Shown here piece after piece: positions 17,506 through 25,836 of a DNA stretch of 64,000 nucleotides. Every line of letters begins with the position of its first letter. The first letter of the stretch is position 1. Below the pieces are notes generated by a model. The model did not search any database. It worked only from the letters and a program-made list of their open reading frames with translations, and was not told the DNA's origin. The stretch lies in the NCBI RefSeq assembly GCF_001544695.2, contig NZ_FCOM02000010.1:1-64000 (forward strand), given 5' to 3'. Origin of the DNA: Caballeronia arvi. Its GTDB lineage: Bacteria; Pseudomonadota; Gammaproteobacteria; Burkholderiales; Burkholderiaceae. Made by a program: the position numbers and the translations under genes.

Positions 17506-17826
17506 ATGACCACGATTCACTACATTGAATTCGAAGGACCGACTCATGAGATCGATGTCGAGGATGGCTGGAGCGTGATGAAGGGCGCGGTCTACAACGC
17601 CGTGCCCGGCATCGACGCGGAATGCGGTGGCGCCTGCACGTGCGCGACCTGCCACGTGCGCGTGGACGAAGCCTGGGCGGACAGGCTGCCCGCACCCGAT
17701 CCGGCCGAACGGGACACGCTCGAGTTCGCAAAGGATGTCGGCGAACGCTCGCGTCTGGCCTGTCAGCTCAAGGTGCATCCGGGTCTGCACGGGCTTGTCG
17801 TGCATCTGCCGGAATCGCAGACCTGA
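17506..17826 (+). CDS. 2Fe-2S ferredoxin (adrenodoxin/putidaredoxin type)
   Basis: This 106-residue ferredoxin is complete. Its cluster ligands are Cys40, Cys46, Cys49 and Cys86 in the C-x5-C-x2-C spacing of vertebrate-type/putidaredoxin-type ferredoxins. The usual ERSRLACQLKV segment holds the last ligand. It transfers single electrons from a flavin reductase to a cytochrome P450 or oxygenase in the cytoplasm. Its own reductase survives only as a fragment upstream and no oxygenase is seen nearby, so it is an orphan that would need partners elsewhere. The ribosome binding site is weak. Confidence 0.88.
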   Translation: MTTIHYIEFEGPTHEIDVEDGWSVMKGAVYNAVPGIDAECGGACTCATCHVRVDEAWADRLPAPDPAERDTLEFAKDVGERSRLACQLKVHPGLHGLVVHLPESQT

Positions 17827-17877
17827 GCCATGATCGCGCCCCGCCAGCGGTCGTCGGGCACGCGCGCCGCCTCCGGA

Positions 17878-20286
17878 TCAATGCGCTGCGTGTCTGACCT
17901 GTCCGGAAGCTTTCTCGAGGCCGGTCCACGCTGGCTGCCCCGGTGCATAGCGGGCACGAATATAAGCGGCAAGCTCGGCCATCTGTTGGTCGTCGTAGAC
18001 GTCCCGGAAGCCCGGCATATGGCCCAGCTCCGCCGTGGCCGGATTGTCGATGCCGTTGTGCAGCACGTGAAGCAGGTTGTCGGGTTTCGACTGGGCCACG
18101 CTCGTGTTGAGACCCATGAGCGGTCTTACGCCCAGATGCCCGACGCCGCCCGAGGTCGCGTGACAGACCGCGCAGGCCGTCTCGAAGGTCCTGCGCCCTC
18201 GCTCAAGGCCCATGACGCTGATCGCATCGGCGCCATCCGACTGCTTCTGCGCCGCTCTGGCAGCGGCCGCCTCGTCGACTTCCGGCGAAAGCGACGTGAT
18301 GTAGTGCGCGATCGCCTTCACGTCGGACTCGGGAAGCTGCGCCAGGCCTGCGACGACCGGCCCCATCGGGCCTGCGGCCACACCGTGCTCTTGCGAGAAT
18401 CCCGTGCGAAGGTATTCGAAAAGCGCCTTCTCGGTCCACGGAACCGGTCCGGGATTGCCGACGAGCGCCGGCGCATCCCATCCCTCCGCCTCGCCCCCGG
18501 CCAGATAGGCAAGACCGCCCTTCTCCGCTCCCAGCCGGTTGCGCGGCGTGTGGCACGCGCCGCAGTGGGCGGCGCCATCCACCAGGTACTTGCCGCGATT
18601 CCACATCGCCGATCTGGACGTGTCCGGCTTGAACGGGCTGCCGTCATGAAACAGCCAGTTCCATCCCGCCACCGCCGGGCGCAGGTTCATCGGAAACGGC
18701 AGGCTCGTCTCCGGCGGGGCGTGCTTCGTTGGCGGCTGAGACATCAGATACGCGTAGAGCGCCAGCATGTCCGGCTCGCTCATCTTTGCGAACGCCGTAT
18801 AAGGAAACGCCGGATAGAGATGCCTGCCGTCGCGCGCGATGCCTTTACGCATGGCGCGCTCGAAAGCGGGATATGACCAGAGGCCGATGCCCGTCTCCGG
18901 GTCCGGGGTGATGTTCGTCGAATAGATGGTCCCGAACGGCGTTTCCAGTGCGAAACCGCCCGCATTCCTCGCGCCGCCCGGCGCCGTATGGCACACCGCG
19001 CAGTCCCCGGCGAGCGCGATCTGGCGCCCTCGTTCGAGCGTCGCGGCACTCCAGGTCGACGCATCGAGGCTGCCCGGCGCGACAGGCGCAATCTCCGATG
19101 GACCCGGGAACATCGCGCAGGCGAGTCCGAGGATGCCGCCCGCGAATCCGGCGATGCCTCCCCCGGCGAGGAGCCGCCGAATGCGTCCGGGGCGCGGGGC
19201 GGCCACGCCGTGATGAATGGGCTGCGGGGGCTGCGTTTCGGCGAGTTTCGCCTGCAGTTGCGTTGCGTCGAATGGCGGTTGCCTGAATCGAACGCCGGTC
19301 GCATCGAAGATCGCGTTCGCGATGGCCGCAACCGCCGGCGCCGTGGCCCGTTGCGCTTCCGGCTTCGACAGCGCGCCCTGCTCGTTCGAAGATGCGGATG
19401 CACCGGCCGTCACGATGTCGAGCGACATCGGGGCCAGCGCTGTGGAACCGGCGACTTCATCGTGAGCCGGACGGGCGCTCAGCGATTGTCCGAGCGCAAG
19501 GGACACCGCGCTCTCGACGAGCGTGTGAGGCACGCCAATGAGCGCCGGCATGTCTCCGTTGCCTTCGCCATACCCGGCGATGACCCGGCGAACGGCAACA
19601 TCGCCCGTTCGTCGATGCACGTCGATGTCCACGACCCACGCGGACCATCCCGGTTCATTCGGGGTGTCGTCCATGCGAGGCGCTGCGCCGTCCATCGCAA
19701 AGCCACGGCCGCTCAGCCAGAGCGAACCGGCCTCGGCAGGTTCCTTGCGGCCCCATGCCGCGCGTTCCGTGACCATCCGCACGACTTCGCGGGCGCCGGC
19801 ATCCTCCTTCGGGTCGAGGTGACTCAGGCGCAATTCGACCGGGTCGAGCGAAAGCTCGCTCGCCGTCTCGTCCATGAACGACTCGCGCGCGAAAACGTGC
19901 GCATGGTGCGGAACGTCAGGTGCCGGGTCTTCGAACGTCAGCGATGTGTGAGCATGCCGGTAGACGAAGGCCCTCGAAGAAGCAGGTTGCCAATCGGGCG
20001 AGAACAGACCGGCTCGGGATGCAGCAGCAGACTGGTCGAGCGAGACGCGATACCGATAGCTTCGCAGTTCTCCTGACGCCGTCGCGTCAGCGCTCACCTC
20101 CAGCGAAGCGAGCTGATCGTCCGCTCCGGTCGGCCACCGGTAACGATGTGTTCGGTGCATCGTGGGGCGGTGGCCGGCTGGCCCCGCGCCTGACGGCGTA
20201 TCGACGGCCTTCGACGGTGAATCCTCGCTACCGGCACGGTCGTCTTCGATGTTGCCGTCGCGGGACGGCATCGTCTTACTGTTCAT
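17878..20286 (-). CDS. nicB: Nicotinate dehydrogenase cytochrome subunit with vestigial molybdopterin domain (NicB C-terminal half)
   Basis: This protein of about 802 residues has two parts. Residues 75-340 match only the last third of a xanthine-dehydrogenase-type molybdenum domain (ESFMDETASELSLDPVELRLSHL, ANAIFDATGVRF). The catalytic GAGE glutamate segment is replaced (ALSKPEAQRATAP). A membrane anchor at about 370-392 follows, then three c-type haem sites, CAVCH (429), CGACH (575) and CAVCH (705), expected on the periplasmic side. In Pseudomonas putida NicB the full Mo domain and the three haems are one chain. Here the complete Mo subunit is a separate gene at 25837-28131. The start overlaps the nicA stop. 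It would pass electrons from nicotinate 6-hydroxylation to the respiratory chain. Confidence 0.82.
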   Translation of the reverse strand: MNSKTMPSRDGNIEDDRAGSEDSPSKAVDTPSGAGPAGHRPTMHRTHRYRWPTGADDQLASLEVSADATASGELRSYRYRVSLDQSAAASRAGLFSPDWQPASSRAFVYRHAHTSLTFEDPAPDVPHHAHVFARESFMDETASELSLDPVELRLSHLDPKEDAGAREVVRMVTERAAWGRKEPAEAGSLWLSGRGFAMDGAAPRMDDTPNEPGWSAWVVDIDVHRRTGDVAVRRVIAGYGEGNGDMPALIGVPHTLVESAVSLALGQSLSARPAHDEVAGSTALAPMSLDIVTAGASASSNEQGALSKPEAQRATAPAVAAIANAIFDATGVRFRQPPFDATQLQAKLAETQPPQPIHHGVAAPRPGRIRRLLAGGGIAGFAGGILGLACAMFPGPSEIAPVAPGSLDASTWSAATLERGRQIALAGDCAVCHTAPGGARNAGGFALETPFGTIYSTNITPDPETGIGLWSYPAFERAMRKGIARDGRHLYPAFPYTAFAKMSEPDMLALYAYLMSQPPTKHAPPETSLPFPMNLRPAVAGWNWLFHDGSPFKPDTSRSAMWNRGKYLVDGAAHCGACHTPRNRLGAEKGGLAYLAGGEAEGWDAPALVGNPGPVPWTEKALFEYLRTGFSQEHGVAAGPMGPVVAGLAQLPESDVKAIAHYITSLSPEVDEAAAARAAQKQSDGADAISVMGLERGRRTFETACAVCHATSGGVGHLGVRPLMGLNTSVAQSKPDNLLHVLHNGIDNPATAELGHMPGFRDVYDDQQMAELAAYIRARYAPGQPAWTGLEKASGQVRHAAH

Positions 20287-20779
20287 CTTGCTGCTGAAGA
20301 TAGTGAGCGGCCCGCCGCACCGCATTCAAGATTTCGATGTGGGTTCCGCACCGGCACAGGTTGTATCGCAATGCATCGCGAATCTCTGCGTCGCTCGGGC
20401 GGGCATTGCGCTCGAGCAACACCTTGGTGCTCATGATCATGCCGTTGAGGCAGTATCCGCACTGGGCCGCTTGTTCCTCGATGAACGCACGCTGAATCAA
20501 ATGCAGGTTCTCCGATGTTCCGAGCCCTTCGAGCGTGACGATGTCCCTGCCGATCGCAGCGACAGCCGGGACGACACACGCGCGCGTCGCACTTCCGTCG
20601 ACGATCACGGTGCAAGCGCCGCACTGTCCGAACCCGCAACCGAACTTCGGTCCGTTCAACTCGAAATCGTTGCGCAGGACCGTGAGCAAGGGCACATCCG
20701 ACGCCGCGAACTCGACCGTGCGCGTGTTCCCGTTCACGCAGAGTGTGATCGGGCCATCGCCCGGGCGTGGGTGAGACAT
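20276..20779 (-). CDS. nicA: Nicotinate dehydrogenase small FeS subunit
   Basis: This 167-residue two-cluster 2Fe-2S protein of the xanthine oxidase family has plant-type ligands Cys48, Cys53, Cys56 and Cys68 and second-cluster ligands Cys107, Cys110, Cys142 and Cys144. It carries electrons from the molybdenum centre to the cytochrome subunit during hydroxylation of nicotinate to 6-hydroxynicotinate. The ATG at 20779 gives the usual length; the frame extends 31 codons further upstream without family similarity. Its stop overlaps the cytochrome-subunit start, so the two are co-translated. It lies downstream of nicC. Confidence 0.92.
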   Translation of the reverse strand: MSHPRPGDGPITLCVNGNTRTVEFAASDVPLLTVLRNDFELNGPKFGCGFGQCGACTVIVDGSATRACVVPAVAAIGRDIVTLEGLGTSENLHLIQRAFIEEQAAQCGYCLNGMIMSTKVLLERNARPSDAEIRDALRYNLCRCGTHIEILNAVRRAAHYLQQQDEQ

Positions 20780-20945
20780 GGCATGAACCCCGGAAATGAA
20801 ACCTGTGCCTTCGATTCGTCGGCAAAGAGAATGGCGAGAGCCGCCCGACCCGATTTCCCTTTGCCACCGCAAAAGGAAAAAGCAGCACCCGCCGTTCCTG
20901 TGATGCTAGCGGACCGCACCCGTGAAGGCGAGGCGGTCAAAAAGA

Positions 20946-22169
<1,224 letters not shown>

Positions 22170-22178
22170 TCAATTTAT

Positions 22179-22190
22179 AGCGTACACACT
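22179..22190. promoter_or_regulatory. Putative NicR operator 1
   Basis: AGCGTACACACT is a near-palindrome in the nicC-nicE intergenic region, about 75 bases before the nicC start. It matches the AGCGTATACGCT palindrome found in front of nicR. The proximity to nicC suggests a repressor site on that promoter. Confidence 0.6.
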
Positions 22191-22323
22191 TTAAAAAGTT
22201 GATTCAAGAAAAACTTGGCGATGCGCGGAGAGTTCCGGATTTAACGCCATATTCTGGCGAAAACATAGGGAAATCCCCGATCGATACGGTGCGCAAACGC
22301 CTCTTCTCTTGTTGTCGTTTTAT

Positions 22324-22335
22324 AACGTACACGCT
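22324..22335. promoter_or_regulatory. Putative NicR operator 2
   Basis: AACGTACACGCT is the second copy of the same motif in the divergent nicC-nicE region, about 65 bases before the nicE start. It probably controls the nicE-nicD-nicX-nicF arm. Confidence 0.6.
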
Positions 22336-22400
22336 AGACTTTGTCATAGCAGCCAGCGCTTTTCGCGCACGGCATTCCTTTCACCCGGCCAGGAGTACCC

Positions 22401-23153
22401 ATGACCAAGACTTACCGCATCGGCCAGATCGTGCCGAGTTCCAATACGACGATGGAGACCGAAATCCCGGCGATGCTGCGCCTGCGAGAGTCCATCCGCC
22501 CCGAACGGTTCACCTTCCATTCGAGCCGCATGCGCATGAAAAAGGTCGTCAAGGAAGAACTGGCTGCAATGGATGCTGAATCGGACCGCTGCGCGATCGA
22601 ACTGTCGGATGCGCGCGTCGATGTGCTGGGTTATGCGTGCCTCGTCGCGATCATGGCGATGGGCCGGGGCTATCACCGCGTATCGCAGGAACGGCTGACG
22701 AAGCACACGACCGAAAACGGCGCTCACGCGCCGGTGCTGACCAGCGCAGGCGCCCTCGTGGACGCATTGAAAGTCATCGGGGCAAAGCGAATCGTGGTGG
22801 TGGCGCCCTACATGAAGCCGCTGACCGAACTGGTCGTGGACTACATCGGCAGCGAGGGCTACGAAGTCATCGACTGGCGGGCGCTGGAGATTCCCGACAA
22901 TCTCGAAGTCGGGCGGCATGACCCGTCGCGCCTGCCGGAGATCGTCTCGAAGATGAAGTATCAGGACGCCGATGCCATCGTGCTTTCGGCGTGCGTCCAG
23001 ATGCCTTCCCTGCCTGCGGTGGCGAAAGTGGAAGCATTGACAGGCAAACCGGTCATCACGGCCGCGATCGCCACCACCTACGCGATGCTGCGTCACCTCG
23101 ACCTGGAGCCGATCGTTCCCGGCGCCGGCGCGCTTCTGTCCGGCGCGTACTGA
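22401..23153 (+). CDS. nicE: Maleate cis-trans isomerase
   Basis: This 250-residue Asp/Glu racemase-superfamily enzyme converts maleate to fumarate, the last step of nicotinate breakdown. The two active-site cysteines are Cys80 (GYACLVAIMAMG) and Cys198 (LSACVQMPSLP), spaced as in characterised maleate isomerases, and the N-terminal VPSSNTTME carboxylate-binding stretch is present. An AGGAG site precedes the ATG by about five bases. It is the first gene of the plus-strand nic arm, followed by nicD after 34 bases. Confidence 0.92.
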   Translation: MTKTYRIGQIVPSSNTTMETEIPAMLRLRESIRPERFTFHSSRMRMKKVVKEELAAMDAESDRCAIELSDARVDVLGYACLVAIMAMGRGYHRVSQERLTKHTTENGAHAPVLTSAGALVDALKVIGAKRIVVVAPYMKPLTELVVDYIGSEGYEVIDWRALEIPDNLEVGRHDPSRLPEIVSKMKYQDADAIVLSACVQMPSLPAVAKVEALTGKPVITAAIATTYAMLRHLDLEPIVPGAGALLSGAY

Positions 23154-23187
23154 GCAGCCGGGCAACGTATCTGGAGCCACACACACC

Positions 23188-24054
23188 ATGTCTTCGACGT
23201 TTCTCCACGGCGGCCATGTGTTCGCCAACGGCATCCGCCAGCATTACCTGCGTTATGGAAGCAACACGGGAAGCAACACGGGAAGCAGCACGGGCGAGCA
23301 TTCGGCGCGGCCATCCATCGTCCTGATTCCGGGCATCACCAGCCCCGCGATCACCTGGGGCTTCGTCGGCGAAGTTCTGGGAACCCGCTTCGATACCTTT
23401 ATTCTCGACGTGCGCGGCCGCGGTCTCTCTTCGGCCTCGGACACGCTCGACTACAGCCTCGACGCGCAAGCGGACGACGTCGTTGCCCTTACGGAAGCAC
23501 TGGGACTTTGCGCATTCGCTTTCGTCGGCCACTCGATGGGCGCGCGCATCGCGGCTCGCGCGGCCACGCGCATCGAGGCCGGACTGAAGAGCGTCGTGCT
23601 GGTCGATCCACCCGTGTCCGGTCCGGGCCGCCGTCCGTATCCGTCGCAACTGCCGTGGTACGTCGATTCGATGGCGCTTGCGCGCAAGGGCATGGACGCG
23701 GAGGCGATGCGCCAGTTCTGCCCGACATGGACGCACGAGCAGCGCCAGTTGCGCGCGGAATGGCTGCACACCTGCGACGAGCGAGCCGTGCTCGCCTCGT
23801 TCAAGGGCTTCCATGAAGACGACTTCTTCGCCGATGCGGCGCAGTTGAAGGTGCCGTCTCTGCTCATCACAGCAGAGCGCGGCGATGTGGTCCGGCCGGA
23901 AGACGTGAGCGAGCTGCAACGCGCGACGCCCTCGATGCTTCATGCACGCGTGCCCGATGCGGGCCACATGATCCCGTGGGACAACGAGACCGGTTTCTAT
24001 GCCGCGCTGGGCGACTTCCTCGGCGCGCCCGTGTCCCTGCAAACGCCTGCGTGA
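23188..24054 (+). CDS. nicD: N-formylmaleamate deformylase
   Basis: This 288-residue alpha/beta hydrolase removes formate from N-formylmaleamate to give maleamate. The catalytic triad is Ser116 (VGHSMGAR), Asp140 (LVDPPVSGPGRR) and His260 (DAGHMIPWD). The corresponding residues in the P. putida enzyme are numbered about 15 lower, because here a GSNT-repeat insertion lies at residues 24-38, between the first and second strands. The PGITSPAITWGF oxyanion-hole segment is intact, so the enzyme should be active. It lies between nicE and nicX in one transcription unit. Confidence 0.92.
   Translation: MSSTFLHGGHVFANGIRQHYLRYGSNTGSNTGSSTGEHSARPSIVLIPGITSPAITWGFVGEVLGTRFDTFILDVRGRGLSSASDTLDYSLDAQADDVVALTEALGLCAFAFVGHSMGARIAARAATRIEAGLKSVVLVDPPVSGPGRRPYPSQLPWYVDSMALARKGMDAEAMRQFCPTWTHEQRQLRAEWLHTCDERAVLASFKGFHEDDFFADAAQLKVPSLLITAERGDVVRPEDVSELQRATPSMLHARVPDAGHMIPWDNETGFYAALGDFLGAPVSLQTPA
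23257..23292 (+). repeat. 12-bp tandem repeat inside nicD
   Basis: GGAAGCAACACG occurs three times in a row (third copy GGAAGCAGCACG). It encodes GSNT-GSNT-GSST in a surface loop. The repeat is in frame, so copy-number change by slippage would only alter loop length. Confidence 0.9.
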
Positions 24055-24082
24055 TCGCGCCACACATCCCTAGGAGATATCG

Positions 24083-25126
24083 ATGGCCATTAGCGACTAT
24101 CAGTTGATCGAGGCGTGGAAGGAAGTGCTCACGCTGTCGAAGCTCGAGCGCGGACAGACGGTCACCATTCTGACGAGCGCCGGTACGCATCCGCAAACCT
24201 TGTCCTGCGCGCTCATCGCGACGCAATCGATGGGCGCGATCGTCAACCGGCTGGATCTGCCTCCCATCAACGGCGAGAAGGGTTTCAGCCGCGACTCGCT
24301 CGCGTATCTGGGCACGACGCCGCTCACCGGCAATCAGGCGGCGATCGCCGCGTTGAAAAACAGCGACCTCGTGCTCGACCTGATGACGTTGCTGTTCTCG
24401 CCCGAGCAGCACGAGATTCTCCAGTCCGGCACGAAGATCCTGCTGGCGGTGGAGCCGCCCGAAGTTCTGGTGCGCCTGGTGCCGACGCTCGCCGATCGCG
24501 CCCGCGTACTCGCCGCCGCCGACCGGATCAAGGCAGCGCGTCAGATGCATGTGAGCTCCGACGCAGGCACGGATCTCACCTGCCCGATGGGAGACTTCCC
24601 CGCCATAGCCGAATATGGTTTCGTCGATGAACCGGGCCGCTGGGACCACTGGCCGAGCGGCTTCGCACTGACGTTCCCCAACGACAAGACCGCGCAGGGC
24701 AAGATCGTCATCGATCGCGGCGACATCCTGCTGCCGCAGAAGCACTACGTGAGCGAGCCGATCACCCTGACGGTGGAAGGCGGATACGCCGTGCGGATCG
24801 AGGGCGGCACGGACGCGGCGCTTTTGCGCGACTACATGGAAACGTTCGACGATCCCGAGGGCTATGCCATATCGCATATCGGCTGGGGCCTGCAGCCTCG
24901 CGCGCGCTGGTCGACGCTCGGCCTTTACGATCGCGAAGCCACCATCGGCATGGACGCGCGCGCGTTCGAAGGCAACTTCCTGTTCTCGCTCGGTCCGAAC
25001 AACGAAGGCGGCGGCGATCGCACGACGACCTGCCACATCGACATTCCTCTTCGTCATTGCACCGTGTCCCTCGACAACGAAGTCGTCGTCCGGGATGGTC
25101 GCGTGCTGGACACCAACAACGCATAA
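24083..25126 (+). CDS. nicX: 2,5-dihydroxypyridine 5,6-dioxygenase
   Basis: This 347-residue extradiol-like, non-haem Fe(II) dioxygenase opens the pyridine ring of 2,5-dihydroxypyridine to N-formylmaleamate. The metal ligands His265 (ISHIGWG), His318 and Asp320 (CHIDIPL) fall at the same positions as in P. putida NicX. The family is related to leucine aminopeptidase M29-type folds rather than classical extradiol enzymes. Start and length agree with the family. It sits between nicD and nicF with short spacers. Confidence 0.93.
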   Translation: MAISDYQLIEAWKEVLTLSKLERGQTVTILTSAGTHPQTLSCALIATQSMGAIVNRLDLPPINGEKGFSRDSLAYLGTTPLTGNQAAIAALKNSDLVLDLMTLLFSPEQHEILQSGTKILLAVEPPEVLVRLVPTLADRARVLAAADRIKAARQMHVSSDAGTDLTCPMGDFPAIAEYGFVDEPGRWDHWPSGFALTFPNDKTAQGKIVIDRGDILLPQKHYVSEPITLTVEGGYAVRIEGGTDAALLRDYMETFDDPEGYAISHIGWGLQPRARWSTLGLYDREATIGMDARAFEGNFLFSLGPNNEGGGDRTTTCHIDIPLRHCTVSLDNEVVVRDGRVLDTNNA

Positions 25127-25136
25127 CGGTCACGAC

Positions 25137-25790
25137 ATGAACGATCTCTCCACCCATGCGGAAGCACAGGTCTATCAGCAACAGGGATTCGGCACGCCGA
25201 TGACGCCCGAGGGGCGGGTCGCCCTTCTGATCGTCGACCTCGTGGCCGGCTTCGCCGACCCTGCGGTCTTCGGCGGCGGCAACATCCCGCAGGCGATCGA
25301 GCGCACGAAGGAAGCATTGAAGGCCGCGCGCGAGAATGGCTGGCCCGTCGCGCACAGCCGCATCGTCTATGCGGCCGATGGCAGCGACGACAACGTCTTC
25401 TCGCTGAAGGTGCCGGGCATGGCGACGCTCACCGAAGACAATCCCGACAGCGCCATCGTGCCGGAGTTGACGCCGGTGCAGGGCGAACTCGTCGTGCGCA
25501 AGACGGTTCCGTCCGCCTTCTTCGGGACGCAGCTCGCGCCGTGGCTGGCACAGCGAGGCATCCAGACGCTGCTGGTGGCAGGCGCGGTGACGAGCGGTTG
25601 CGTTCGTGCCAGCGTCGTCGATGCCATGTCGTTCGGCTTTCGCCCGTTCGTGCTGTCGGACTGTGTGGGCGACCGGGCGCTGGGTCCGCACGAGGCCAGT
25701 CTCTTCGACATGGGGCAGAAGTACGCGACCGTGCTGCCGCTGTCCGAGGCGCTCGCGGCCATCTCGGCAACCAGTGCCGAAGCGCGGTAG
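25137..25790 (+). CDS. nicF: Maleamate amidohydrolase
   Basis: This 217-residue isochorismatase-family hydrolase converts maleamate to maleate and ammonia. Its catalytic triad is Asp34 (LIVDLVAGF), Lys122 (VVRKTVPSAFFGT) and the nucleophile Cys155 (VTSGCVRAS). The ATG at 25137 follows the nicX stop by ten bases and gives the standard length. Upstream in-frame codons belong to an out-of-frame reading of nicX. It feeds maleate to NicE encoded at the start of the same arm. Confidence 0.93.
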   Translation: MNDLSTHAEAQVYQQQGFGTPMTPEGRVALLIVDLVAGFADPAVFGGGNIPQAIERTKEALKAARENGWPVAHSRIVYAADGSDDNVFSLKVPGMATLTEDNPDSAIVPELTPVQGELVVRKTVPSAFFGTQLAPWLAQRGIQTLLVAGAVTSGCVRASVVDAMSFGFRPFVLSDCVGDRALGPHEASLFDMGQKYATVLPLSEALAAISATSAEAR

Positions 25791-25836
25791 TGTAAGCGTC
25801 GAGCATGAGTTCATGCAGCGACGAAGGTCTCTGTGA

